Part shown: positions 11,877-23,474 of the stretch, in pieces
How positions within the stretch are numbered: the first letter of the stretch is position 1
Layout of the letters: each line of letters starts with the position of its first letter
From: Amphiura filiformis
Lineage: Eukaryota > Echinodermata > Ophiuroidea > Amphilepidida > Amphiuridae
Direction of reading: 5' to 3'
Length of the DNA: 64,000 nucleotides
Assembly: GCF_039555335.1 (NCBI RefSeq)
Contig: NC_092628.1
Coordinates: forward strand, 32,433,727 to 32,497,726
The notes under the pieces: model-generated
Told to the model about the DNA's origin: nothing
The model's database searches: none
The model's input: only the letters and a program-made list of their open reading frames with translations
Position numbers and translations under genes: made by a program

Positions 11877-12142
11877 GGGAGCGATCGTTATTTATGGCAG
11901 GGGGGGGGGAATGGGTAAATTTAGGGGGGAACACGAAACTCTTTTTGTGGTCTTGAGGGGGGAACCTGAAATTTTAGTTGAACCAAGAGGGGGATTGTTA
12001 AATTTTAAATGGAGAAAATTGGGAAAACAAGGGGAACGCGAAAATTTTGAGCGGACGCGAGGGGGGAACGCGAAATTTTTTGTCGATATTTTTGCCAAAA
12101 CACCCATTCCCCCCCCCCTGCCGTAAATAACGATCGGTCCCT
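11877..12142. mobile_element. Foldback MITE, G/C-run type
   Basis: The arms AGGGAGCGATCGTTATTTA and TAAATAACGATCGGTCCCT (reverse complements with one mismatch) enclose G-runs and C-runs of 8-10 bases. Both strands read open here (11892-12107 and 11911-12126), but this is a property of the palindrome. Confidence 0.65.
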
Positions 12143-12871
12143 AAAATGGTTATGAAAAAGTTTAGGCTATATAATTATATTTGTGACAGTAAAAATAAAG
12201 TATAGGCCCTACGTAGGCTTATATTATTGAATGCAACATATCATAATGGCATAATTATAATGACACTTCAATACTGAACAATTCTAATTTTAGAATCTGC
12301 CATCCGAAGCTAACAAACAGAGGGCGTACGGTGACTGAAAAGATCAGTTGTGAAAATCTATCAATTGTGCACTCATTAATTAAATCAGAGTTTTAAGCTT
12401 AAATGTAATAGCCAGAGTAGTGCACAATTGGCAAGTGGACTACGGAGAAGTCTATGCCCCTTCAGATCCTTAATTCGAGGGCTGGAACTGCACTCATCCC
12501 CCCTCCTCACTGAAGACGAGATGTACGGTACGCGGGAAGAGTAATCTCGCTGCGGAGAATAATTAAATTAATGTTGCATTGCAGATTATGAATTTATTCA
12601 ATTCAATATTAGGCCTACTATCGTTTTACATTTTGTTTCATTTTTTTTTGCAATTAAAAGAAAGTCTTGGGAAATTCTTGTCTGAAAGGACGGCATAGTA
12701 TAGAGTAGAGGCCTACAATAATTATAGTATTGAATGATATAAATGTTATTACAAATTTCACACGCCTCTTTAATAATGATGACTATATAATATTAAATAT
12801 ACCGGGGTAATCAACTTGACATTGTGACCATATTCTATTATAGTTCCTAGCGCTTGCTAGAAACCAAACAT
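12143..12871. other. No gene seen
   Basis: AT-rich sequence with a few AGGCCTA words. Nothing supported. Confidence 0.4.
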
Positions 12872-13030
12872 ATTGCAGTTCCCCATGCGAAATGCACCAA
12901 AAATATTGCAGTTCCCCATGCGGAAATACACCAAAAATATTGCAGTTCCCCATACGGAAATACACCAAAAATATTGCAGTTCCCCATACGGAAATACACC
13001 AAAAATATTGCAGTTTCCCATGGGGAAGTG
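12872..13030. repeat. 34-bp tandem repeat
   Basis: About four and a half units starting ATTGCAGTTCCCCATACGG and ending ACACCAAAAAT, with starts at 12872, 12905, 12939, 12973 and 13007. The period is 34 with one shorter first unit. Because 34 is not a multiple of three the units are read in all frames, which explains the overlapping ORFs on both strands. Confidence 0.85.
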
Positions 13031-13094
13031 CGTGAAGGAATGTGCAGTTTTGCATGCGGAACTGCAAGCGGATATTGCAGTACTGTATGCGGTA

Positions 13095-13369
13095 CTGCAC
13101 ATTTAACGGTCGGTTGTAATACCTGATTTGAGACCTAGACGTGTTTTTGAGACCAAGATGTGTTTTTGAGACCAAGATGTGTTTTTGAGACCAAGACGTG
13201 CTTTTGAGACCCTTTTGGCACTCACGGCGCGGCCGCCGGGGTCAAAAGGGTCAACGCCAAGGAATACTATGGGCGGCCGTGAGTGGTCTCAAAACCCCAT
13301 CTTGGTCTCAAAAACACGTCTAGGTCTCAAATCAGGTATTACAAAGTCAACCGACCGTTATATGTGCAG
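13095..13369. repeat. Palindrome beside the minisatellite
   Basis: The left arm runs from CTGCACATTTAACGGTCGG and the right arm ends CCGACCGTTATATGTGCAG. The inner arms carry GAGACC words on one side and GGTCTC on the other. The minisatellite unit therefore appears in opposite orientations across the centre (about 13230), next to a CG-rich core. Confidence 0.7.
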
Positions 13370-13384
13370 TCTATGTCTCTGAGG

Positions 13385-14320
13385 TATATGTCTTTGAGAC
13401 CTTTCTCTTATTTTTGTGCCCTTTCTCTGTTTTTGAGACCTTTCTCTGTGTTTGAGACCTTTCTCTGTATTTGAGACCTTTCCCTGTATTTGAGACCTTT
13501 CCCTGTTTTTGAGACCTTTCTCTGTTTTTGAGACCTTTCTCTGTATTTGAGACCTTTATCTGTTTTTGAGATCTTTCTCTGTATTTGAGACCTTTCTCTG
13601 TTTTTGAGACCTTTCTCTGTTTTTGAGACCTTTCTCTGTTTTTGAGACCTTCCTCTGTTTTTGAGACCATAACGTGTTTTTGAGACCATAATGTGTTTTT
13701 GAGGCCATAACGTGTTTTTGTGACCATTTTTTTGAGACCATAACGTGTTTTTGAGACCATAACATGTTTTTGAGACCATAACGTGTTTTTGAGACCATAA
13801 CATATTTTTGAGACCATAATGTGTTTTTGAGACCATAACGTGTTTTTGAGACCATAACGTGTTTTTGAGACATTTCTCTGTTTTTGAGACCTTTCTCTGT
13901 TTTTGAGACCTTTCTCTGTTTTGAGACCTTTCTCTGTATTTGAGACCTTTCTCTGTATTTGAGACCTTCCTCTGTTTTTGAGACCTTTCTCTGTTTTGAG
14001 ACCTTTCTCTGTATTTGAGACCTTTCTCTGTTTTTGAGACCTTTCTCTCTTTTGAGACCTTTCTCTCTTTTGAGACCTTATTGTACTATTGAGACCTTGT
14101 TGTGTGTTTGTTTCTGAGACCTTTCTGTGTTTTTGAGACCTTATTATACTTTTGAGACCTTATTGTGTGTTTATTTCTGAGACCTTTATGTGTTTTTGAG
14201 ACCTTACTATACTTTTGAGACCTTATTGTGTGTTTATTTCTGAGACCTTTATGTGTTTTTGAGACCTTATTGTACTTTTGAGACCCTTGTGTGGTTTTGA
14301 GACCCTTTTGGCCCTCATGG
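13385..14320. repeat. 19-bp GAGACC minisatellite
   Basis: The unit is GAGACC plus 13 bases, for example GAGACCTTTCTCTGTTTTT or GAGACCATAACGTGTTTTT, giving a period of 19. It occurs in blocks: CTTTCTCTG type at 13385-13665, CATAACGTG type at 13666-13870, then back to the CTTTCTCTG type. The far end (14080-14320) changes to a longer higher-order unit with TTATTGTGTGTTTATTTC. The three minus-strand ORFs here arise because 19 bases cycle through all frames without making a stop. Confidence 0.9.
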
Positions 14321-15623
14321 CCGCCCATACCCCCCCTAACAACAACAAATTCCCGCGCCCCTACAACTGACGGCTTCTTAATAAACGACAGTTGAAACCC
14401 TTTTGACTAGTCAGAAAGCAGAGCATACTGGACGAATTACTCTATAAATAGATGTGACATAATGAAAAATAAATTTATAAATTTGAAAAATAATTATATT
14501 TTGCTCTGGCCTTGCACCAACCATAGATTTAAAATCTATGCACCAACAAAGTGGATGGTTTTGTTACTTCCAGTCACATGGCGGCGCCATAAAGCGGTCG
14601 GCAAAAGAGAGCGTTGGCTACATAATTAAGTTTAAATATTGAACCAAAACATTTGCAGACGTTGCTGATTTCAAAGTCCCCCGAAAGGCGTACCGATAAA
14701 AGGGGGTCTTTGGAGCTTCGAACCGGGCTGCGATCGAACAAGTAAAAGAGGGACATAGGGACTTTTGGAGTCAAAATCAAGGGTCTTTCTTGGCTTTTTG
14801 GTTGGAAAATTTCCTGAAAAAACAGAAATATGAGGAATGAGCAATTTTGGAGTCTTTTGGTTAAATACCGCTAATAGGCCTGGGCGATACATTGAAATAC
14901 GATGAGGAACTATTTGTTTTCATGGTATTCGAAAAGACTGCATTAAAATCGCTGAAATTGATCAAGTTATATAGCTAAAAAAGTACTTTTTAGAGTTTGA
15001 TGCTTCAAAATGGTTAATTTTCTCTCATTATATGACATTTTTGATGTAATAGTACCAAAATTCATACGCACGGCTTCGGTTATTAGTAAATAGTCGCCTT
15101 ATTATATTGTAACTTTCAGCTTCGAGGGCGCACTGTCATTTTAAGGTGTTTACGGTTCAGTGCGTTAAAACAAGAACCTATGTTGAATTTTTGATCATTT
15201 GGCATCTAAATCATATAGTTTCACCTGATATTGGTGGCATTGAACTGTAATCCTGAATATGAGAAAATTCCACCCGAAATTAGGCATTTTCCCATTGAAA
15301 CACGTGTAATACATAATTAGTGGTATTTAACCTTTTAGAGCTGAAATTATCAAAATCAAGGGTCTTTCGGAGCTTTTGGTCAACTATAGGGGGTCTTTCG
15401 GAGCTGCGAAATCCAAAAAGGTGGGTCTTTCCGGGGGAGCATACCCGTATGGTCATTTGTGTTAAGTGCCCCCCCCCCCCACCCCCGGATATGGCACCGG
15501 CGTTCATACGTTAAGTATCATATTATGTCCCGGATTGAGGTGTCGAGGTACGGTATTGAAGAGTAAATACAAAAATTAGTATTTCATAATAACTACTACC
15601 ATTCCATTGCAAATATTTTATAG
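14321..15623. other. No gene seen; repeat remnants
   Basis: Diverged repeat pieces with GGGTCTTTCGGAGCTT-like words occur near 14700-14790 and 15355-15440. C-runs lie at 15470-15485. No exon upstream of 15624 could be recognised for the EGF/TM gene. Confidence 0.4.
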
Positions 15624-15760
15624 ATGTCCTACAGGGTTCTCCGGTGATCGCTGCCAGATTGTTAACGGCCAGACGCCTACTAACAACGATGGCAACAACG
15701 ACAACGAAGTCAGCAACAACGACGGCAATAACGATGTCGACAATGCCAATGAAAAGCCGG
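15624..15760 (+). CDS. Exon a: EGF end and Asn/Asp stalk
   Basis: The acceptor is attttatag. The exon enters with two codon bases supplied upstream. It encodes the last two cysteines of an EGF domain (CPTGFSGDRC), then a hydrophilic stalk with NNDGNNDN and NNDGNNDVDN near-repeats and no cysteines. The donor is G|GTAGAT (phase 1), slightly weak at positions +4 and +5. Confidence 0.7.
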
Positions 15761-18729
15761 GTAGATATTTATCTTTTTGTAATAGGCATCACCCATTTTT
15801 GAACAGATAAACATCTTTTTACTGCACCTTTTAATATGTTCAAATATGTCCGACTTTAGTCCATTTCCCACTCCAACATTTGATGCCCGTTCTTCATCCT
15901 TAAGTTCTCCTGAGTCTTTATCTGGTCCTTGTCGACTTTGTTTTACCTTGAGAATAGAATGTGGCTGTATTGTTGATAAATATAATATTTAACACATATT
16001 GTAATCCAAGTATTTTATGTATCTTTTAATGCTACTCACCACACAGGTTCTGGTCTTACAACAAGGGGGAAAGTAGTACTCGGAGTGGGTATTCCAATAA
16101 TCGTTTTATCCCTTATCTTGGCAACGCAGTGCTTCATCTATTTCAGACCCCGCCTATTCAGGTACATTGTTTTTTGTAATAAATGTATTTCAATTCGCCA
16201 GCGAAGTGGTTACGTAACTCCCTGGTAACAGGATCACGCACCTTTTGGAATTGGTAGTACATGCCATAGACTTTGTGTTGTGATCATTTCGATCATGGTT
16301 TAGTACTTAAAAGCGTGATCCAGTTGACATGGTTATAATTGGATTACACGTAACACTTCGCTGCCGAATAATATAATGTCTGCATAGAGAGAAGGATGAT
16401 TTATTTACACGCATTTTGATACCCCATTCGTCAAATGTCATCCAAAATTAACAACACAGTAGTGCTTTTACAGAAAAATACCCGAATTTAAAAGTTGCAG
16501 TTTACAGCGATCAATGGTTATAATGCCAGCACTGTAACACGTAAAGTCCGCCATTATCTTTGCGCTTACTTCAAATCAATACAAATAACTGCAACTTTTA
16601 AATTGGGGTATTTTTCTTTCAAAACACTGCTGTATTGTCAATATTGAACAAAATTGGACAAATGGGGTATCAAAATGCGCGTAAATAAATCCTCCTTCTT
16701 TTCATGTTAAAATATTGTGAAAACAATTATTAGTTCTGAATCTATAGGCATATTTATAACAGCTGAGTTACTTTTTGTGCAGACTTTAGTTAGCTTGGTA
16801 GGGTACCTGCTTGGAACGTGACACTACGAGCCCGGGGAGTCCGAGTTCGAGCCAGGGGAGTGCGAATTCGAGGCCGGCAGTGTCGTTCAATCGGAATACA
16901 GAGTACGGTACTCTGACCTATTCTGTTTCTACTTTCATGTAATTTCAGGAATTTTAAGGTTTAGTTTTAGAGCAGAGGATGATTTAAGCACTTCCCAAGT
17001 CTTGCGGTTAGCACAGTTGTGTGAGTGAACGTGACACCACTGCCCGCCCACTGCATACACACGTGCATGGTTAAATTTGAATTTGGACAGATATATTTAC
17101 AATAAAAACACCTTCAAAAAGTTGGTCGATTTCACATTTTATGCTATCTACAGAAGGTGTGAATTATTCTTCATGCATACATCACTTTAGATCTGAAATC
17201 GACCAAGTAATAATGACACACGGGCAATTCTAAAACCACGTCTTTTGCACAGAGTTCAATGGGATTTGAAAAGTAAAGTGGCAGTTGAAACTCTAGTGAT
17301 AACACTTTTACAGTGCATGATGGGGCTTCCTTAAATCATCCTCTGGTTTTAGAGTTTGAAATAGGGTTAGGGTTTATGGTTAGGGTAGTGTTTGGATTCG
17401 TGGTGCTTACATGAAGGCGAGACAAGTATTCTAATGGATACCCAGGTTGATTATGGTATGTTTAAAGTGAATACAAAAATGCAAATTTTTAAATTGTTTT
17501 TTCATCATCATCTATTATTTATAGGTCTGGAGCTGAAATGCCAGTTAACTTTCAACAAGGTGCACTTGATCTTGTAAGACCATTACCTGGGTATGGAATG
17601 CCGTCGACGTCACAAGTAACTCCAAACTTTACATCCCTACAGGTAAGGCATCATCGTGACACTTTTCATTATTAATTAAAGTTGTAGTCTGGCCCCAGCA
17701 CTCAATACCATAGCCATGATCGTTCTATAAATGCTTCAAATAAATGTAACACCAATTGTGTTTTTTTAGGTGGCATGAGCATCTTATGCATTACCCCTGT
17801 AATTCAGTTCGTTCGTTCGTTCGTTCGTTCGTTCGTTCGTTCGTTCTTTCGTTCTTTCGTTATTCGATTGTTTCATACTGTCATGTGACTTGTCGCTGAG
17901 CGACGTGGTGGACGCGCATTGCATACAAACGGATACAATCAACATCAAGGTTTTTCCCCATGTGCATGATTTTCACTGGTAGAGAGGAAATTGCACAAAC
18001 TTTTGTTTTTACCTATTATTTGTCAAAAATCAAGTTAAGTAGGTAACAGGGCTACGCATCCTGCACGAGAACAAATAATCACAATGGGGAACGGTTGCTC
18101 GCTACAAGAGAAAACTGAATATAATTATTGAGACATAAAGTTACCAACCCAAAGTGTTACAATTAAAAAAGACAACAAATAAACACAAATCCTAACCAGC
18201 ACACAACCCAACTTGAAAAACCCTTTTCAAGTTGTGTGTTGTATACCTCGACTGCGTACATTAGACCCAGCTGGGAGCTTAATGGATAGAGCGTCCGTCT
18301 GGTAATCGGAAGGGTCTTTCGGTTGTGTACCGGTTGGGATTTGTGTTTATTTGTTGTCGTATTTAATTGTAACACTTTGGGTTTGTAAACTGTTCTTTAT
18401 TTCTTGTCATAAATGAATCACTGCAAGACATGTGGAAATATTAATGTTACCAGTGACTTTTAGCTATGTATTACTCTTTTAGCAAAATAACTGGGAAAAT
18501 ATGACCTGAAGGCCGGGCCTGAAGGCTCTCACTCGCCTCAAAGTACACAACTTCGAATCGGGTATGGCATGTAATGTATGCTCTGAAATTCAGGATCCCC
18601 TACTTTATATCTTTGGTAGCTGTGACCTCTTTGCTGATATACCAGGGTCTTTTTTTTTCGTCTTGGTTTCAGATGCCTGCTGATTCTGGTTTGCCTGACG
18701 ATGCTATGGTGTATCAAATGAACGCATAA
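15624..18729 (+). CDS. EGF-stalk-TM receptor-like protein, last 4 exons
   Basis: The exons are 15624-15760, 16047-16161, 17525-17642 and 18673-18729, and the phases agree at each join (1, 2, 0). They encode the C-terminal 142 or so residues of a single-pass type I membrane protein: the end of an EGF domain (RCPTGFSGDRCQI), an Asn/Asp-rich stalk, a 24-residue hydrophobic helix, a positive stop-transfer (RPRLFR) and a roughly 57-residue cytoplasmic tail that ends VYQMNA. The EGF cysteine spacing is known from the family; the helix and tail are read directly. Upstream EGF exons must exist but were not found in the window. The function is unknown; adhesion or signalling is a guess. Candidate poly-A signals (AATAAA) lie at 19232 and 19313. 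Introns 2 and 3 contain MITEs, tRNA-like fragments and a GTTC microsatellite. Confidence 0.75.
16047..16161 (+). CDS. Exon b: transmembrane helix
   Basis: The acceptor is tcaccacacag. The frame completes Gly from the previous exon, then runs SGLTTRGKVVLGVGIPII and a continuous hydrophobic segment to CFIYF, followed by RPRLF. That is a textbook single-pass helix with a cytoplasmic basic flank. The donor is AG|GTACAT (phase 2). Confidence 0.8.
16390..16700. mobile_element. MITE in intron b-c
   Basis: Inverted ends: AAGGATGATTTATTTAC at the left and GTAAATAAATCCTCCTT at the right. The inner arms share CATTTTGATACCCCAT and its complement. About 310 bp, non-coding. Confidence 0.6.
16788..16870 (+). 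mobile_element. tRNA-like SINE fragment
   Basis: A box A-like segment (TAGCTTGGTAGGGTACC) and a box B-like segment (GAGTTCGAGCC) are about 45 bases apart. No complete cloverleaf forms. It is probably a tRNA-derived repeat head in the intron. Confidence 0.35.
17525..17642 (+). CDS. Exon c: cytoplasmic tail
   Basis: The acceptor is ttatttatag and the frame completes Arg. It encodes 39 residues, starting SGAEMPVNFQQG and ending TPNFTSLQ, rich in Pro, Gly, Ser and Thr with no cysteine. The donor CAG|GTAAGG is strong and in phase 0. Confidence 0.75.
17812..17866. repeat. (GTTC)n microsatellite
   Basis: About thirteen GTTC/GTTCTTTC units. It lies in the intron between exons c and d. Confidence 0.9.
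18146..18388. mobile_element. MITE enclosing a tRNA-like sequence
   Basis: Inverted ends of about 45 bases: CCCAAAGTGTTACAATTAAA at the left and its complement ending AACACTTTGGG at the right, plus the inner match AACAAATAAACACAAATCC. Between them, 18271-18345 contains a tRNA-like stretch (GGGAGCTTAATGGATAGAGC with CTGGTAATCGGAAGG). It lies in the last intron of the EGF/TM gene. Confidence 0.6.
18673..18729 (+). CDS. Exon d: last exon and stop
   Basis: The acceptor tcttggtttcag joins in phase 0. The exon encodes MPADSGLPDDAMVYQMNA and then TAA at 18727-18729. It closes the EGF/TM reading frame without any frame conflict, which supports the four-exon chain. Confidence 0.75.
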   Translation: MPADSGLPDDAMVYQMNA

Positions 18730-20094
18730 TGACAGCTGGTTTCATGTTATATTATACATTGTCATGCCGCTTGCCGCTGACCATCGTGACGCACACACAT
18801 TGCAGACAAAAGGACGCAACTAAAGGATGATACGTCATACCGCAGCATCAAGCGGAAGGAAAAACTTACAGAGGCATGTGTTCCTATTCGCTATCGAAGT
18901 GACGTAATAATCGGATTAACTACCATAGCAATAGATGAATACAATTTTTGAATAGATGGCCCTGCGCTACAACATTCACGCGGTACCTATATGCATTGAT
19001 CCATAGATGTCAAAGAAATGCAGCTGATCACTCGCACCTGTAAAATTAGTATCTTTAAAAAGAGCGGTATTGTATTCAATCTATGATTGCAGACATACAC
19101 AGGTGATGCGTGTAACCTGCTTGTAGTGCAGGGCAATCTATTTAAAAATTATATTCATCTATTGCTGTGGTAGTTAATCAGAATTGCCGTTATAAGTTTT
19201 TGCAAGAAAACAGACATTTGAACATGTTGAAAATAAACATTATGATGAGTGCGCTTCAGCTAATGGCGAGGTCATTTTGTGTTAGCATATGGATATTATA
19301 TGAATAATATAAAATAAATGATGACAATCACATAGGCTTCAGTGCTTGCCCTTGATACGTAATTATCAGAATAATTCCGCTTCGAAATTGGACCGACAGA
19401 ATTGGGATCGTAATACAACATATAACACCTGGGTAGGGTAACGCAAGCACCGTAAGGAATCTTTATTGAAGTACATACATCGGCGCTTAAAAGATTCAAA
19501 CCCACGACCTCGAGCTAAAATTTCGCGATTACGAGTATGAATCGAAGCGTGAATCGGCATCGTGTAGAGATGGCTGTCGAGTTCATTTCTTCATAGCTTG
19601 TCAGCCAGGACAACCTTAGTGTTATAAAGTTATTAGCATTTCGACTTGCTGATTTATGTTTACAATTCCTATAATTTATAGAAAATATTCAGAATCAAAA
19701 CCTGATTTTTGAAACCTGAATTATTGGGTTTTTTTAGTTACTATCATAATTATATATGTAACATATGTAGTTTTCTTGAGGGATTTTGTTGTTGTTACAT
19801 GGTTATGTTAGATTTTGAACTTTAGATAGACATGTATCACAGGCGTTTTCGCTAAACGTTTTGACGATCACAAACGTTTGTCAAACATTTTCGTAAACGC
19901 CCACAAACGTTTGTGATCGATAAATGTTTGTCAATGTTTGGCGAGAGCGGATACGTGTTCAAATTGGACAATGTCGAAAGTATGTGGTGGATGTATTTTT
20001 AGAAAAAATGAAAAAGATCTACCTCAGTTACCTATCCCGGCCGAGTCGGACTATTTGTTTTTTTTCTTTTAGATAACTAGTAAATTATGATCAA
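18730..20094. other. 3' UTR candidate and intergenic sequence
   Basis: AATAAA words at 19232-19237 and 19313-19318 could end the EGF/TM transcript. Around 19480-19545 the minus strand has a tRNA-tail-like piece (GTGGGTTTGAATC). At 19860-19925 there are repeated AAACGTTTG words. No gene seen. Confidence 0.4.
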
Positions 20095-20625
20095 ATTTCT
20101 TGAAACTACTGATTTTGTTTTATTTGTACGCCATTTAATGATGTACTATTTGTTTCTTGCTATGTATTGTAAAAAAATGTTCATATAAAAATCAGACAAA
20201 TGAAAGTGATCCAACTCAGTTACATGACCCAGACCGGACAATATGTGTTTTTCTTTTCTTCAAGTGAATTATGATCAACGTTCTCGAAACTATAGATTTT
20301 GTTTTATTTATACGCCATTTAATGGTGTACTATTTTGTTTCTTGCTATGTATTATAAAGAAATGTTCCAATTTTATTTTTATTAAATATATTCTCTACAA
20401 TAAATAAAACGATTTTTAATATTAATTTCCGTGTGTGACTCTGTATGGGTGATCTCATGAGATGTGCATCCAATAGTATAAAGTGTCTACACAGCACTGG
20501 AACACGTTTCAATGCAATCTACTGGGAACATTCCCGAAACTATAGATTTATGCGCCATTTAATGGTGTACTATTTTGCTTCTTGCTATGTATTATAAAGA
20601 AATGTTCACATAAAAATCATCTAGG
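20095..20625. repeat. Three diverged direct repeats
   Basis: Segments with GAAACTATAGATTTTG, GCCATTTAATGGTGTACTAT and TTTCTTGCTATGTATT recur near 20103, 20286 and 20536. The repeat with AGTAGAAAGTGTCTACACAG at 20475 and 20640 belongs to the same block; its relative also flanks the right side of the element at 23890-26684. Confidence 0.7.
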
Positions 20626-21051
20626 ATAAGCATCCATTAGTAGAAAGTGTCTACACAGCACTTGAACTCGTTTCAATGCGATATCCTGGGATCAGCGCTC
20701 GAAAAAAGGCACGTACTTGCGTCAAATACCCGTGGAAGTAGGCCCGGACCCGCAAATTTCCTACGCTACGGGTCCGCGTGACCCGTAAAAATTGAACCAA
20801 GCAAAGAGCAGAAAATCCTAGTTTTGTTGTTCCACTGGAAAATCTGGTTCACATAATAGGTCAAACTCCCTGAGCACACTTTCATTTTAGTTTCCCATCA
20901 AGTTTTCAAGCCGATTTTTCAATTTTCTACAATCTAGACATATCATGATCGCCGTAGCTAATTCTCTCTCTTGAAATTTCAAAGGCATGGGTCCGGCGTC
21001 GGACCCTTGAAAATTGGTGAGGCCTGCCTGAGATGCGCATCCATTATGCGC

Positions 21052-23474
21052 CTGTCACACTACACCGAATAGGTCTTCCGTACAAGAAACGGATGGTATT
21101 TTAGGAAATCCGTTGTTGTTCGTCAATGATCGTGTTATGTTCTTTTTATGTCCTGTTATCATCCGCCAAATGCGTTTCGTGTTAGGTGATGTTCGTGAAG
21201 TCCGTCGGCATGCACAAAACTTGAAACGGAGTGTACCGAATACACATGTTCGGTATTTATCCGATGTGTGTTCGTATGGTGCTGCATATTGCCGGAGTTT
21301 GTTCGCTCTCCTTTCGTTCGTGTTCGTTCTTTGTTCGTTGCACTCGGCCCGTGTTCGTTGCAAATACGTTCCTGTGAGGCCTTCACCACCGGATAGCATA
21401 TTTTTGCATTCGGTGATGTACGTTGACCCAGACCGTGTTAGTGTCACACTACACCGGATCGGTCTTCCGTATAAGAAACGGATGGTATTTTAGCAAATCC
21501 GTTAATGTTCGTCAATGTTCGTTTTATGTTCTTCATATGTCCTGCTATTATCCGCCAAATGCGTTTCGTGTTAGGTGATGTTTGTTTAGTCCGTCGATAA
21601 TACGTTTCAAGTTTTGTGCATGCACAAAACTTGAAACGGAGCGTGCCGAATACACATGTTCGGAAGTTGTCCGATGTGTGTTCGTACTGTTCTGTATATA
21701 TACCCTGGGCTTGTTCGTTATTCTTTCGTTTATATACCGCAGGTGTTTGCAAGGTTTCGCAGGCGCTTGTGCCGGATGTAGGCCTATGGCGAACATGTGC
21801 ATCGATCATGGGGGGGGGGGGGGACTTTCTGAAGGGTGTGTGACGCAATATGATATTTCCCCCAGTACTTTAGTGACTGACAAGTAGAAAAAAGGGGGAA
21901 AGGAGAGAAAAAAGAAAAGAAAGTGAGAAAAGAGAGAAGAGAAGAGAAAAAGTTAAATTGCACGTAATTTAGTAGGCCTCTGCATGTAAGTAGTATTGAG
22001 GGAGGGGCACTTTCGGAAGGGTAGAGGACGCAATATCAAATTCCTACCAGTTTTAGTGATTGACAAGAAAGAAAAAAGAAGAAAAACATGGAAAAGGTTA
22101 AATTGTACGTTATTGAGTAGGCCCAGGATAGTATATAGTAAGCCTAAGTATAGGCCTGTGATTATTATAGGCAGTGCTTAAAGGTGGGTCCTTGGCCCAA
22201 AAGCCTGTGAAAATTACTGCCGGCCCGTCGATATGTAGGGCCCGTGACATTTTGTCACCAAAGTCAATATTTAAGACGGACTTAGGTCTATTACTGACTT
22301 TAACATATCAATCCATGCATGCTTTACCTGAAATTACGAGTCTGAAGTCTTATATCTAAGTGTCATCAGTGGACCAGGGTAACATTTTAAATTTTGCAAA
22401 TTCAGTTCGGGCCTTCTTTTTTGTTTTGTTTTTTGTTTAAGGCAATAATAGTGTAAAAATGATGCACCAAAAACAATTTTCCAAATTTTCCATTTTTTAA
22501 ACTAAATTTTTACAAAATAGGCCTAGGCCTAATAATGTAAATAGGCCCTACAGTCCCCATGCAAATGGCTTCAATTGGACCTTCATTTTTGCTTCTGCTA
22601 TGAACATCCACGTGTTATTTTTATAGCAAATACAATAATGGTGAAAACATTTCAATGGCTTCAATTAGGCTTTCGTTTCACCAATTTGCGGCTGTTTCAA
22701 CTAAAATAGTACCCAATAATAGTGCTAAAATTGATCCAAAAAAATGACAAAGGGCTTCAATTGGGCCTTCATTGTCCAAAGGTTTGTAGCCTCTATTGAC
22801 CCCGGACTCTGATTGCCCTGATATATAAGATTTGTAGCCCTTTTGTACTTATTAGCCAATATTTGACCATTTTCGTCAAAGTTTTCCCCTTTAAAAGTTG
22901 TCTTTCCCCACTTTGTTCACCCTCTGAAAAAGTGCTTGCTACGTCACTGCCTCTAAGGGGTCAAAAACCCTCTCAAACACCCTCTCCTCCCCCACTTTTC
23001 TGATAGGGTGGACGTCCCTGTTGGTGCCACATGCGACGGATTCGCTGGACATTTGTCGGACGTTGGACGATTGAATATAATACGCCTGCAGGATTATTAG
23101 TGGCCACAACGCATAGAGAGACGAACGGGAATCGGACCCCTAAATCCGGTCGTTTGTCAGACGTTGACCCCCAAATCCGGTCATTTGTCGGACATTGAAC
23201 GATCGAATATAAGACGCCTGCAGGATTATTAGCGGCCACAACGCATAGAGAAACGAACGGGAATCGGACCCCCAAATCCGGTCATTTGTCGGACGTTGAA
23301 CGATCGGATATAAGACGCCTGCAGGATTATTAGCGGCCACAACGCATAGAGAGACGAACGGGAATCGGACCCAAAATCCCATCGAATCTTCTGCCGGACT
23401 GGTGATTTTTCCACCGAATAAAATATTTTTGTATTCGGTGATGTACGTTTATCCAGTCCGTCGTAGTGTGACAG
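21052..23474. mobile_element. TIR element, tandem copy 1
   Basis: The left end is CTGTCACACTACACCG and the right end is the complement-type GTCGTAGTGTGACAG, giving TIRs of 12-15 bases. The head of the element is duplicated inside (21052 and about 21442, each followed by GGTCTTCCGTA...AAACGGATGG). The end carries three units of about 101 bp (23040-23400). No transposase domain was seen; the ORFs in this span on both strands are not protein-like. A closely related copy follows at 23890. Confidence 0.7.
23040..23400. repeat. About 101-bp tandem repeat in copy 1
   Basis: Units starting GGATTATTAG and containing CGGCCACAACGCATAGAG occur at 23091, 23222 and 23323 (spacings 131 and 101; the first spacing includes an extra 30 bases). 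The equivalent array in copy 2 is at 26280-26600. Confidence 0.8.

Noticed and set aside
12783-13175. ORFs on both strands over 12.8-13.2 kb
   Set aside because: Product of the 34-bp tandem repeat; the same words appear in every frame.
13385-14320. CRISPR-like array
   Set aside because: Units are contiguous at 19 bp with no unique spacers, and the sequence is eukaryotic.
13371-14328. Minus-strand ORFs of 80-148 codons with VSKT/GLKN/WSQK repeats
   Set aside because: A 19-bp minisatellite without stops; three overlapping frames are open at once and there is no start context or domain.
21055-21887. Many 60-134-codon ORFs on both strands in the TIR elements
   Set aside because: They repeat in both element copies, overlap on both strands and show no conserved motif or transposase signature.
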